Shown here: positions 33,486 through 44,971 of the stretch, piece by piece | Layout: every line of letters starts with the position of its first letter | Position numbering within the stretch: the stretch's first letter is position 1 | Assembly: GCA_016508695.1 (NCBI GenBank) | Contig: VNKQ01000011.1 | Location: forward strand, 868,001 to 932,000 | Source of the DNA: Hyphodiscus hymeniophilus | Lineage: Eukaryota > Ascomycota > Leotiomycetes > Helotiales > Hyphodiscaceae | Length of the DNA stretch: 64,000 bases | Direction: 5' to 3' | Notes under the pieces: generated by a model | What the model was told of the DNA's origin: nothing | The model's database searches: none | Seen by the model: the letters and a program-made list of their open reading frames with translations, nothing else | Translations under genes and position numbers: made by a program

Positions 33486-34609
33486 TATGACAATTTCGCT
33501 GCGAAATATACTTTAACGCTGTGAATTTTGAATATGAAATCCAGGCGCGTGTTGGACGACGCGAAGCTAGATGGCAGAGGGGTGAATCTAGCCAATAATC
33601 CTAGTAAGAATGGCAGAAGGAATGCGTTTCAAAGGCGGTAGATAGAGTTGGTGTGTGAACTCTCCTCCTTTCTCACAAATTCATCCGTTAATACCAGAAT
33701 AACGCTTTCGGTTTCCCACACGCCACATAGACTCTGCAAATTCAAATTTTATCTATATGCTACTATGCTTTCTTAATGATCCTCATGCTCTAACTGCGCG
33801 CATATTCTCACTTATCTAAGTCAAGTTCAAGCGGCCGACAACTTGGTACTGTATGAACTTTCTTCGGGAAAATGGACATCATCATTGACATCTCTTTTTT
33901 GCCCTACGTCGTTTTTCACGAAAAGTCCCGTGGTTAGGCATTTCTGGTTCGCAATTTTCAGAACAGTTACTCGGCCTAGACACATAATAAGTATTGGTGG
34001 TAGGCTGTGTGTCGATGTTTTGTTGCGGCACTCCTAGCATCCCTTTTGAAGATCGAGTGTATCGTAGTCCCCAGAAGACACTTTTCTTTGAGAACTTGTA
34101 GGCCGATTCTTGCCTCTGGAATAGCTTGGATCAAGGCTGTCTCAGAGGGTCTATTCTGTGATTGAGAATATTATACTTCCACAAGCCGAGTCAATTCTCA
34201 ACCACTGAATCGTGCTTGTGCGGTCAAACAATATCTCAGGGAGGACGGTCCCTGATTTTCGAACAGTATGGCTCTCTCCCCACGGCTCACGAGCAAACTT
34301 CCATAAATAGGTCTGTATATCCGGGCCATTCCTGAATGCGGGTGTTAACTAAATGTGTTAAATTATTTCCCGACCTTGGAGGCGATACCTGTGGACACGG
34401 CTATGCAGCGCGCCGCCAAAGAATTGTCACGTTGTATCTTGTACACTAGCAGTTGTTTGCTATGCTGCAATAATCAGTCACTTAGCCTTCCCTCCTAGTA
34501 TCTAATGACTGAAGCCATGACTGGTCGTCGCTGGAATTCAAAGCTGCTGAACCTCTTACAAGTTACTATTCCCGAAGCCAAATAAATTTAAGATCTTCAA
34601 TCTTGTATC
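33486..34609. other. Intergenic, no gene recognised
   Basis: About 1.1 kb upstream of both RNH201 and the small hypothetical gene. Short frames without domains. Nothing else recognised. Confidence 0.5.
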
Positions 34610-35119
34610 ATGACTACGAAGAACGAGTCTAATTGGCAAAATCTCAAACGGCGCTCAAAATTCCGGGGTTTTCAACAACAGCACACCGCGTTCCCGTATA
34701 GACCCCGGACCACGAGGATTCACTCAAATACATGTGAAATCAGGGGAGGGCAGCTCCACGGTTTGGGCCAGGCTTCAAGGAGCGCTGACGAAAATCCGTT
34801 CGGAGGCATCATGGTCGTCAATGTTGACGAGAAAGTGATCAATTTACTCGATACATCATCTCGGTTGACCTCACTCATTGGAAACGAAGAAGAAAATAAC
34901 ACCGAAGCAAAATCTTCTGTGGCTCCAGATTCTGACTCGTCCGTGTTGACACCAACTCCAGCGCCGCCACACGTATTTGGCTTCCAATCACCAACACCTG
35001 CTAAACACCCGGGAATGGAAGAGACGACGAAACTGGGGAGAGATGCGATCCCATCTCAATGTCATTTGCGACACTCATGGCGTATTTACGACCAGAGATC
35101 AGTAGAACGTCAATCATAA
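34610..35119 (+). CDS. Hypothetical 169 aa protein
   Basis: A single ATG-started frame with no recognised domain. It is hydrophilic, with a basic N-terminal third (KRRSKFRGFQQQH), a central segment FGGIMVVNVDEKVINLLDTS and a Ser/Pro/Thr-rich C-terminal half (DSSVLTPTPAPPHVFGFQSP), so probably largely disordered. No signal peptide or membrane helix. Upstream AAATAAATTT could serve as a TATA-like element. It may be a real orphan gene or a chance frame; there is no splice or family support. Confidence 0.35.
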   Translation: MTTKNESNWQNLKRRSKFRGFQQQHTAFPYRPRTTRIHSNTCEIRGGQLHGLGQASRSADENPFGGIMVVNVDEKVINLLDTSSRLTSLIGNEEENNTEAKSSVAPDSDSSVLTPTPAPPHVFGFQSPTPAKHPGMEETTKLGRDAIPSQCHLRHSWRIYDQRSVERQS

Positions 35120-35332
35120 CGTTCCTGTAGACTATCTCCTAACTCTGTACCATTTATCCACCTTTAGTACAGTGCGGAGTTATTCGTACCAATACATTAT
35201 GAGACGCAACTTCCTCTCATCCTAGATGATCCTACAAGGGCCAGACCGAGGCTCTCCTGAGCAACGCCGTCGTCCAGCTTCTCTCTCCCAGCATAAAATA
35301 CAACAAGTGCTTCGCTTATAAATCTAGAGTCG

Positions 35333-35986
35333 CTAGCCCTCGATATCCTCCAGATTGTTGATCTTGACCTCTGCAATCCTCAAAATCGTGAACTTGTGCT
35401 TGCTCTTTACTGTCTTGACTTTTCTGTTCCGCCTCTTCGTCTTCTCCTTGTAACGCATTGGCTCTGCTTCCGTACCCATGACTCTTGCCCTGCACTCAAA
35501 TATCCTCTCATCAATATATGGTGCCCCTTTGAGCGTATAATCTCGCGAGCCAAGACTTGATGCCCTGTTGAGGCGTAGAATGTCTCCTGGAACAACCCCT
35601 GGCATACGGAAAGGCAGCCGCACAATATCACCAGCTGTCACCAGGTATGGACGACCGTGAATATGCGCACTTATGTAATGTGAGGGCTGAGCTGCGAGGA
35701 GGGGAAGAAGCTCTTTGACTGAGGGATCAAGAATTGTTGGTGTCAGGCTCGTGAAAGGTAATTGTGGAAGGGAGGAAGGGGCGAATGGTATCGTGTTCAA
35801 GGGGGTCGATGTGTTTGAAGTTGCAGAAGGTAATTGAGAGGCATCGAACTCGTCTGAGGGTGATTCGACATGCTGTGCGGTAGAGTTGAAATATCGAGCT
35901 CGATTCGGGAGAAGGAACGTTGGAGGGTGCGCTGACGGTGCAATCCTAGTACTTAGGATAGAACCCCTTATGGTTCTGCTGAACAT
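35333..35986 (-). CDS. MRPL49: Mitochondrial ribosomal protein bL21m
   Basis: Large-subunit protein of the mitochondrial ribosome. Single exon, 217 aa. The first ~35 residues are basic and hydroxylated (MFSRTIRGSILSTRIAPS), a mitochondrial presequence. The L21 core starts near residue 100: HYISAHIHGRPYLVTAGDIV, then RMPGVVPGDILRLNRASSLGSRDYTLKG, and the conserved end VMGTEAEPM and KRRNRKVKTVKSKHKFTILRIAEV with the KRRN..KxxxxRxxxT-like RNA-binding tail. It is divergent from NSA2 over 215 nt, so a mitochondrial and a cytosolic ribosome gene share one spacer. Confidence 0.93.
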   Translation of the reverse strand: MFSRTIRGSILSTRIAPSAHPPTFLLPNRARYFNSTAQHVESPSDEFDASQLPSATSNTSTPLNTIPFAPSSLPQLPFTSLTPTILDPSVKELLPLLAAQPSHYISAHIHGRPYLVTAGDIVRLPFRMPGVVPGDILRLNRASSLGSRDYTLKGAPYIDERIFECRARVMGTEAEPMRYKEKTKRRNRKVKTVKSKHKFTILRIAEVKINNLEDIEG

Positions 35987-36201
35987 TTTGAGGTTGGAGA
36001 TGGTCTGCCTTTGTCTATCAATCCTCCCCCGGGTTGCAGATGTTGTTCGAGTCGAGAGGAATAAGTTTAGTGGACTTTCGATGCGCTCGGGCCAATCAAC
36101 TTCAAGCGCTAAATCTCAAAAAATAAATCTCGATAACGCTTTTATCGTGAGGAGGCTTCTTCAATTTCTACACCACACTTCCACCACTTTAATCACCCAT
36201 C
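35987..36201. promoter_or_regulatory. Compact divergent promoter, MRPL49 / NSA2
   Basis: 215 nt between divergent start codons of two ribosome-related genes, probably a shared promoter. No specific binding site is assigned. Confidence 0.5.
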
Positions 36202-37378
36202 ATGCCTCAAAATGAGTACATGGACCGATGGCGTAAGCTACACGGTCGGCGCCTGGACCACGAGGAGCGAACAAGAAAGAAGGCGGCCAGAGAGGGACAC
36301 AAGGCGTCTGAGGATGCTCAGAAATTGACTGGGCTACGGGCGAAGTTATATCAGAAAAAGAGACACCATGAGAAGATCCAGATGAAGAAGCAGATCAAGG
36401 CCCATGAAGAACGAAATGTCAAATCATCCGCACCGAATGAGCCATCCAGCACGCCTCTTCCACAATATCTTCTCGATCGATCCAACCCTACAAATGCGAA
36501 GGCCTTGTCGAGTAAGAAATCCCAGATTCATTGGTCTCGTTATGCTAGGTTTTTTACCGAGCCTCTCTTATGTATATCTTCGCGAGGTCGGGAGGAGCGA
36601 GAGCGAGTTCTGACTCGAAGTCTGGCTCAGAACCCGTCAGGGCTGCCCTAGTTTGGTCTTGCTTTACTACAAATGAGCTGATTTTTGGAACTTTGCAGGT
36701 GCGATTAAGAACAAAAGAGCTGAAAAGGCTGCGAAGTTTTCCGTACCCCTACCCAAGGTTAGAGGCATTGCAGAGGAGGAGATGTTCAAGGTTGTGAAAA
36801 CGGGCAAAAAGACTGCGAAGAAGGGATGGAAACGAATGATCACAAAGCCTACCTTTGTTGGGCCTGACTTTACGAGGCGGCCCGTGAAGTACGAGCGTTT
36901 CATTCGGCCTATGGGTTTGGTAAGTCGGAGTATTAAAACCCGCCTGCCTTTGTACTAATGTTACGGTCTCAGCGTTACAAAAAAGCAAACGTCACTCATC
37001 CAGAATTGGGGGTGACGGTTCAGTTGCCTATCATATCGGTCAAGAAGGTAAGCGGAATTGGTTGGATCAATTGCAACGCAGAGACTAACAGCTTTATAGA
37101 ATCCACAAAATCCAATGTATACGCAACTGGGAGTTTTGACCAAGGGTACAATCATTGAAGTTAATGGTACGCTAGTTTCATCTGCATTCAAAAAGTACGT
37201 ACTGACTCGGTGGATAGTCAGTGAACTGGGTTTAGTGACGGCAGGAGGAAAGGTTGTTTGGGGTCGCTGGGCACAAATCACGAACAACTGCGAGAACGAT
37301 GGTTGCGTAAATGCGTAAGTCCTTCTCGGATATCTTTGAAAACTCTTGGCTGACATCTGTAGTGTACTGCTTGTATGA
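36202..37378 (+). CDS. NSA2: Ribosome biogenesis protein Nsa2
   Basis: Pre-60S assembly factor needed for maturation of 27S to 25S and 5.8S rRNA in the nucleolus. Six exons: 36202-36511, 36699-36919, 36973-37047, 37100-37166, 37218-37314, 37363-37378; 261 aa, exactly the usual length. The first intron is long for this window (187 nt); the others are 48-53 nt. Signatures: [20 protein letters not shown] at the start, [20 protein letters not shown], the S8e-like region ([40 protein letters not shown]), [20 protein letters not shown] and the invariant end DGCVNAVLLV. All phases close. Confidence 0.97.
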
Positions 37379-37995
37379 GGAAGCGTTATTGGTATTTGAA
37401 GTTCGCATTGCCTGGAGTTTGGCGCATAGCAGGATGTGGAAAAGCGCATGTGGTCTGCTCACTGTTAGATTTGCAGTATCAAGAAGGAAGGACATAGCGA
37501 TCATAAGTCTTGGAATAAGATATCGAAATGATACTAACTGCTCCACCAGGGGGTGCAGTATTTCATGAAACAGCTGAAAACTTTTCCGACCTGAATCTAC
37601 ACCAACACCAAGAGATATCTCCCAAACTCTGGCTCACAAATGAAGCTGTATAGGGCGCACAAGACTGCCTCCTTAGGATCTTGATTTTTGCGTTGTGTTA
37701 AGAGTTAATCGAAATTTGAGGTTTTGGCTGTTTCGCGAATTACTGCACCCCCTCGTGCTCTGTATCATCTGCTGACAAAGGCTGTTATTGCACAACCTCA
37801 TTGGTTGGGTCGTAGCAAGATCACGTTATCGTGAACTCGTCGCGCAATTGTGGAGACAAGACACGCCTCTATTCTTAGGCATCAGTGGTTTGACTTCCTC
37901 TACATATAGCTGAAGGTCTCAACTCCGTTCCTTAATTGTTTGTCGTCCTCTGTCTCTCATAGTCTAATAGATCTCACTTTTCTTCTCCTGACAAG
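37379..37995. other. Intergenic, no gene recognised
   Basis: About 620 nt between NSA2 and the alpha/beta hydrolase gene, both plus strand. No feature recognised apart from presumed UTR and promoter. Confidence 0.6.
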
Positions 37996-39355
37996 ATGTC
38001 TTCAGAATCCAAAGAGATGAAAGCAGTCGAACTGATATCCCCGCGGAAGTTCCATCGCATATTTACGGTTCCTGCTGCAGTTAAACATGGCCCTCTCAAA
38101 GTATCATATTCGATTGCTGGTCTGGATTTAGGGGAAGGTGTCGATGTTCCCAATATTCTGTGGTGTGGTGCGATGTTTGGCACGAGGTGGCAGGCACCGT
38201 GGATTGATTATGCTGCCGACAAGGCGAATGTTAGGATTATTTGTATAGACAGGTTAGTGGATTTTGCTTCTGTATTTTAATTTATTGAGGTTACTTATAA
38301 GCTTCGAAGCTCCAACGAGAAGGAATTTAGAACTATCCTCTAAAATCCACGTAATTGTATGCGGCTTGCAAATTTATTCGAAGCTCTGATTCTCAAGAAT
38401 AAAGTCTGAACTATTTTGCTCAAGCTTTTTTGATCAATTGATCGAAGGCAATCACTAAAGAGCCAGCAGACCCGGCTTCGGAGCATCAACCCCAGTCCCC
38501 CTCCAAGACCGCCTCGACACTTTCCTGGAAATAATCCCTCTCCTCCTCGCCCACCTCGGAATTAAGTATGTAGCACTATCAAGCCACTCGGCGGGTACCA
38601 TTTACGCTTTCAACCTCCTAACACAGCATCCTGAGCTCCTTTATCCTTCAAATCCCAGCATCACATTCTTCAGCCCTTGGGTCCACCAATCGCACTCCTC
38701 CGTCTCCCTACTAAAAGTCGCGTCCATGCTCCCAAACGCACTTCTGGGCCAGTGGAATAAGGTTATGGGTTTCGTACTCCACAATGTACAACCGGTTTTG
38801 AGCGTCAGTGGCGGCGCGAGCCAGATAGTTAGCCAGCCATTCAAAAACAAGCTGAAGACGGAGAAACAGAAGGAAGAAGATGAGAGAAAATGTATGAGGG
38901 GCTATGGAGTGAGTCTTGAAATTAAGGCAGAGCTTGATAAAGCTGCTTTCAGGTATGGATTTGCGGAGAACTCGGAAGGACTGAATGATGAGGCGAGGTT
39001 GTGCTTGAGATCTGTGAAAGGGATTTCTTGGGGCGCTTGTGAGGATTATGAGGAGTGTATCAAGGCTCTAAAGGAGGCGTGGGGCAAGAGAGTAGAGGGG
39101 GGAGGTAAGCCTCTGAGTGTGAGTGTGTTCTTACCAGAAGAAGACATGATGGTAGAGGACAAAGGGATGAAGTACTTTGAGGATGTCTGGAGAGAGGAGA
39201 ATAGAGGAAACGGATTGAAGGTTGAAGTCGTAAGGTGGAAGGGGACGGATCATGACTCGGCACCAAATCCGAGTAACGATGCAGTTTGGAAGATGTTCGA
39301 GCTTGTCAAGGGTGTGAGGACTGTGGGCTCTGATATGGAAGTAGAAGCATCTTGA
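37996..39355 (+). CDS. Alpha/beta hydrolase
   Basis: Predicted 380 aa. Exon 1 is 37996-38252; a 217-nt intron (GTTAGT...GCAG) leads to exon 2, 38470-39355. Fold landmarks: LWCGAMFGTRWQAPWIDYAA (oxyanion-side strand and loop), IICIDRPGFGASTP (the D-RPGxGxS signature, rebuilt across the splice), YVALSSHSAGTIYAFNLL (nucleophile elbow) and a C-terminal DHDSAP with a candidate His. The elbow is S-H-S-A-G where the family normally has G-H-S-x-G. A lysine- and glutamate-rich insert (about residues 235-265) forms a probable lid. No signal peptide. The substrate is unknown. Confidence 0.85.
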
Positions 39356-39916
39356 TATCTCGTTGTTTCCTCATGATCGAGTTAAAGATGGAAAAAGTAC
39401 TGTGGGAAAAGGACGTGTGATCGAAAGCCGCGCTTAGAGGTGATGCGCTAGGGTAAAATCATCATGCTTTAAAGGTATAACTACCTTGTATATAGATGTT
39501 CGAAGTGTGACAAAATCTTGGTATGAGGGTAAATAACGATCGTTTGATCATGGTAGAAGCAATCCTGGCTAGGGAGTAAAGTGTGCCTAAATTGCAGGAT
39601 GGGTGTTTAATAAGTTTAGCTACGAGCACAACAAAGTATACAAATCCACCTGTCCACCTATTTGGAAAAAGGTATGATGATAAGATTCAAAGGTCTTCAA
39701 TATGCATGTATCTGACAGTGGCAGATGAGACCAGTTCGTTATGCCAGTCAACAAACGTGGATATATAGGTATCTACAATTTAGAATGTCTCCCTCAGTTC
39801 CCATACCAGTCAGCCTTAATCCAGTGCACCCTTTTACTAAGCCGCCAATGCTCCCCTACCTATCATACATCTTCCAAGCAAGGCGACTTTGCTTCCCTGC
39901 TTTGAAGTCATCCTCT
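39356..39916. other. Intergenic between convergent genes, no gene recognised
   Basis: About 560 nt holding two 3' ends. Nothing else recognised. Confidence 0.6.
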
Positions 39917-40966
39917 TTACGCTTTGACCGCAATCTTTCTCCGTAGCCTGATTGTCTGTTCGTATAAAACATCCTTGAAGGCAAATAGAAAAGCAGCGGT
40001 TAGCACACTTTGAGTGACCTTGGGGCCAATGCCTGAGCAGTGTGTCAGCAATTTATCCAACAATGCATCGGAAAAGCTTACCCTTGTAAAAGCCAACCGT
40101 GCCCTCCTCTCTCATAATCCTCTTCATGGCATTAACCATGCTTTCCTTCCCTCCATCTCGTCCAGCTACGTGCATCCTACTCTTAACGGTAATATAGGGA
40201 TATGTGATACTGGTAGCGAATAGCTTGCCAAGCGCACCCAGCAGAAAAGCCACTGTCGGTGTGATCCTCTTCTTCTTCTCCAAAACATTCTTTAGTTGTT
40301 CGAAGATTGTGTATTGCAAAATTGGGTTGATGACCAGTACCAAAGCTGGAACAACACCAGAGAAGAGAGCTTGTGGGCCCTCGTCCTTCAACAGGGCCAA
40401 CAGCGTGCCTACAGTGGTTGGTACTTTGGGCGCCTTTGTTCCCGGTAACAAAGCCTCCTCCGTCTCACCATGTCTCTTTCGTGTAGTCATTCGGGTATTA
40501 ACGACCCAAATAGGGTTCGTGAGCAAGACCGTCGCAGATCCAGCAATAGCCCCAGCAATCATCGACTCGATTGTTGTAAGCCTCTTCGATGCCCGGCCGG
40601 CATTGACAGCTGCCTTCTCAAAGCCCGCACGAGTCCATTCGTACCAATAGTAGTATACAAAGTTCGTAACGCTGATACCGAACAGTGCCGAATCGAGACC
40701 GGCATAGAGGCCATTGATACCTTCGCGCTGGACGATGCGCTTCACAGCATCGAGGAATCCGGATTCGGCGCGTTTCGATTCAACTTGAGCGCGAGTTGAA
40801 AGAGTTATGAGAGGGTAGCTAGTGAAGATCAGTCACTACGTTGCGGAGATCCACCAGGAATATAAGGGGATAAATACGTCAGAGCCATAGACAGGATACC
40901 CCCACCTGCCCCAGATATCGCGTGAGCGATGTTATCTGACTGTTGAGCTGCAGTTGATGAGGCCAT
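39917..40966 (-). CDS. Mitochondrial-carrier-family transporter, peroxisomal type (PMP47/ANT1-like)
   Basis: Six-helix carrier of the SLC25 family, predicted 313 aa. Exons 40966-40878, 40818-40082 and 40032-39917; introns 59 and 49 nt. Three repeat signatures: TYPLITLSTRAQ (after the first splice), TNPIWVVNTRM and TYPYITVKSRM. The central NPIWVVNTR is characteristic of the peroxisomal branch (yeast Ant1, Candida PMP47, SLC25A17), which exchanges ATP/AMP or related cofactors across the peroxisomal membrane to activate fatty acids. The N-terminus (SDNIAHAISGAGGGILSMALT) fits this branch too. The C-terminal exon ends YEQTIRLRRKIAVKA. The exact substrate cannot be told from the sequence. Confidence 0.87.
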
Positions 40967-41569
40967 GTTGCGTAGTTATGGGTAGGTATCAAAGCGTAAG
41001 AGCAAAGAACAGAGTCAATTCTCGAGGAGATTAGAGAAGGAAGTCGGGGACGAGTGAAGGGAGAATGGATGTTGCATGATCGTCCATCATCTCCAACCGA
41101 TGCCTCGGCAGATATTCGACCCCTGCCAGTGCGGGATGAACAGGGGGCCATGGGAGCATATGATATCACGTGTAATTATTCTATTCTTAGGCGCCATTTA
41201 TTCAGCTGCAAAATGGCCTCGTCCTGGAACAGCGGCTTCATCTCCATTGAAAATGTCCCTCAATTAGCCATCATTCTATCACCATTGTGCTCTACCCTTT
41301 TCTGTCTCAGACTTCGTTATCAACAGTTCTGACTGTAATTCGTCCTATCTTGTGTTGTGGCTATTCTTGGATCGATGTTGAAATCCGAAACTGTCAGCTG
41401 AAGAAACCCTACACCAGCTGGTTGATTTCTTAGTCTCCCAAGTTCTGACGATCAAGTCTCATTAAGTCGACTGTACTCCCAGATGTATTTGGCTTATTCA
41501 ATTCCTGGATAAAGTCCCCTTCATCCGCATATCTGAGCTCCGAACGGGCTTCAGCTTTATGGCTCTGGC
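40967..41569. other. Divergent spacer, carrier / ARS-binding protein 2
   Basis: About 600 nt between two start codons; both promoters should lie here. No further gene recognised. A small upstream exon of the Abp2 gene cannot be excluded. Confidence 0.5.
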
Positions 41570-43754
41570 ATGGGGGTAATTAGTGAAACCACAAAACGGC
41601 GACTAGAGCGCGAATATGCTCCAACTCATCCGGTCCAAGATACTCAAGGTCACAAATGCATAGCGGCTCTGGAGCAAATGATACCTCAGAGACCCATTCC
41701 AGTGCCAACCACTGAATCGACTCGACAAGACCGTCGACGTTTACCAACACGTGTGGTCATCGACGACAACCTCGATGATGCTTACGTGGACTTCATTTTG
41801 TACTGTAACCCTGCTGTCGCTTCGGAAATCGATACTACAGAGCTCCGAAAGATTTTCAGGGCACCTCCCAGAAGCGATGGAAAATCGTTCAGCACTTTTA
41901 GACTTTTTGAATTGATTGGCAAACTGGAACGGAAAGAGATCAAGACATGGGCACAATTGGCACTTGACCTAGGCGTGGAGCCACCGTCTTCAGAAAAGGG
42001 CCAATCGGCCCAGAAAGTCCAGCAATACTCAGTCAGGCTAAAGGTCAGTCATTTCCAGGACGAAAAAATTGCCGGTATTGATTTGCACTGCTTTCGATAC
42101 TTCTTCTGTTACTGTGTTCTTTCCTCATCTCATCTTTGATATGAAAACTAATGGCTCGTAGCGGTGGATGCATGCTATGCATGTCGATGCTTTCTTTGAG
42201 TATCTCCTGAACAAGGCTCATGTCTACTGGACTCAAGTGCCGTCTATAAATGAACCGCCCTCGGAATTCGGTCGGGATGGAGTAACAGCAGAAGAAGACT
42301 TGGCTCTTCGAGCACTGTTGCCAGAAATGCGGCCAAAACGTGGACGGCGAAAAGCGGAAGACAAGGAGGATGACCTTGATATAGGGAAATCCCCCAATCA
42401 GCGCCGCCGGCTTGACTCGCCAACACTATCTGAAGACTTTATGCTGGCTAGAGCTTCTTTAAACCCGAGCAACCCCACACCTGATACAATTCACCCAGGT
42501 TTCCACGCGGGTTTCGGGAGACTTGATCCCGAGAGGATGGATCCATGGTCTTCAACAGGCGTTAGACCAAATGCCTTTCGATGGGGTGCAGAGAGTGGCC
42601 AGACTCCTATAACAGCTACTCCTATGACTGCTTACCCACAATCAGCCATTACGCCTAATAACAGAAATCCACAGCTTTGGCATGACGAGCCTCGATCAGC
42701 GGTTACTCCCAACAGCAAGACTCGATCACGACGCCGCCATGGACCTGCGGTATCTTCTGCTTGGACCGGAAACGGGAGCGCATCATCAGGAAAGCTACGA
42801 GGTCGACCACCAACCAATCGCTCTATAGTCGATGGCCCCTTCTCAACTTTCCCAGCAAATCCAGGCGACAAAGATGTTCCAACTATCAATGTTCGTGATA
42901 ATACTCCTACTACAACGCCAGTCGTGTCCAATACAGAAATGCGACAGTTCTTTCCTGCAGACATGAACGCCGCGAACTCTACCAATACAATATCTCAGGT
43001 CGGAAGACCGAGTCGACTACAGCTCCAAGTTCCAGAAAGACAAGGAGGAGCTGTAAGGCTTGCGACCCCACCTCCAATTGTGTTGGTAGATGAAGAAGGC
43101 AGTACGAACCTACAGCAAAACGCAATTAACAATCAGCCCTTACCCATGATGGAGTATTTCACAGCTCCAGGCGGCCAAGATCCGACTTACGAACATTTTG
43201 TCAGCATCGCCTTTCAGCAAAACGAAGACACAGATCAGACGAATGTCAATGCCCTAGAAAGCCACTTCATCTGCGAGATCCTCGCAGCGGATTGGTATGA
43301 TGTTGCCGGGAACAGCATCGGACGCTGCACCACTGATGAAGCCTCCAAGATCTGCAAGCAAGTTGTCAAAAATCTTCAAACTGAGTCGAGTAGTACCGAA
43401 GCGTTCCTGATCAACTTATCTGCGCTCGCGGGAGGTCCGCTGATGACGAGGCTTCGCATGACGAGACTAGACTATGAAGCGAGGATTGATTATGAATGTC
43501 ATTGGAAAATGAGATTCGGGTCTATCGCGGGGGATTTTACCATCAGGACGACAGTTCAGAGGACGCCTGATACGGCGACGTCTGTTCCCAATATGGCACA
43601 CGGTAACACGGGCGTGGAAACGGAAGAGATGTGGAAAAAGAAATACTTGGATCTTCAGCAGCAGATTAGAGAAAGGGATGAGACGGTCGCAAAACTCAAG
43701 GTGGGCGTCTTGGATGCGTTGGTAGGGACTCAGAAGTATGCGAATGGCTATTGA
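41570..43754 (+). CDS. ARS-binding protein 2 (Abp2 family)
   Basis: Predicted nuclear DNA-binding protein related to fission-yeast Abp2, which binds AT-rich replication-origin sequences. Exon 1 is 41570-42043; a 118-nt intron (GTCAGT...CGTAG) leads to exon 2, 42162-43754; 688 aa. The Abp2 domain covers about residues 60-185: PTRVVIDDNLDDAYVDFILY, FRAPPRSDGKSFSTFRLFEL, IKTWAQLALDLGVEPP and, across the intron, QYSVRLKRWMHAMHVDAFFE. Basic AT-hook-like or nuclear-signal stretches follow (KRGRRKAED; KTRSRRRHGP; KLRGRPP), then a long Asn/Thr/Pro-rich low-complexity region and a conserved C-terminal block (SHFICEILAADWYDVAGNSI) ending in a predicted coiled coil. The start is the first in-frame ATG and may be slightly off. 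Confidence 0.85.
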
Positions 43755-44971
43755 AGGTAGCAAGACTCAGGCGTTCATGCGTCTTGGGCTGATCAGACAT
43801 GAAACCCAGGCTGGTTTTGTCAATATCGGTTAACGACAAATTCCATCTGCGAGGCTGACCAACAGGAGACTCTTTCACCATTGCGTCCTAATCTCAGATT
43901 CTTCAAGCTGGATTGGCAGGAAAACTTCTACCGCCAAGGCAAGGGAAATATCTTGCTGCCTCGAAGACTTTACAGCCCGCCATTTCACGAACAAATTGGT
44001 CGCCAAAGTATGGCTTTGGATAGATGCCTTACCGGCTCTCTGGGGACAAGAGGGACTTCTTTCTTCATCGCCAAGTTATCCCTCGATCAGAAGCCCTGTT
44101 TCTTGCTAGGAAACAAAAACTTAGAAGCACCGGTTCTACATTGAACCATCCTGATTCTGAATCGACATCCTGATGAACCGAACAGTATTTCAATCAGTTG
44201 TGGTTATCAGAAGTATGTGCGATATTGTACAAAATATAGTTCATATCATTTGATAGGTCACATTTCATCAAGAACGTGAAAGCAACCCCAGACACGCAGG
44301 ATGCAGTCAATCCCCCTATTGTATTACGTACGATCTGCATTATTAGACCTAGGTTACATTTGTCAGAAGCGGATGATTTTCTGCTGTTCGATTGAGTTTA
44401 AATCTCTTGATGCCGGCGGGGTTGGTCCCCGCCTCGCGCATGCAGCCGACATATATCCATTGGCTTTGTCACCCCCGACCTCGGTCCACCGGTGGTCCCA
44501 TCCAATGATTCTTATCCCACCACCACCCACCGAACTCCACCGTTTCATGCAGCCCGTGGCGATTATTCTGGCAGATAATGGGCTGTACGGGGGAAGAGAC
44601 CCACCAAACCACCAAACTGACAGGGCAGTGGGGCTTATTCGAACCCATCAACCAGATCCCCGCAACACCGCTCAAATCTTCATTTCACGTCAGCAGCGAT
44701 TGCATCAAGAAGCGCTTTTCGATGAAGGGATCATGCGATGCCTGGTCCGAAAGAGCAGTCGACGAGCGCGCATGTGGATAATCTATCCCTCGAGAGGTAG
44801 GTCTCCTATCTATCCATCTATATATCTATCTAGAGCGGCGATTGAGGGCAGTCCAATCGCAGTGCGGCGATCCGGCTCAGCTTGACTCCCAGTCTCAATA
44901 TTCAACCCAATGTCGGACGCTGATGCTGCTCGTATTACAGATCCAGGGAAGAGAAATATAGAGGGGTCGGA
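43755..44971. other. Intergenic, no gene recognised
   Basis: About 1.2 kb. It includes imperfect TATC/TATA microsatellite-like sequence at about 44806-44834. A 194-codon plus-strand frame (44301-44885) shows no domain and is treated as chance. The region should include the sugar transporter promoter. Confidence 0.5.

Noticed and set aside
44301..44885. 194-codon plus-strand frame upstream of the sugar transporter
   Set aside because: Composition resembles non-coding sequence, there is no domain, and it covers the expected promoter.
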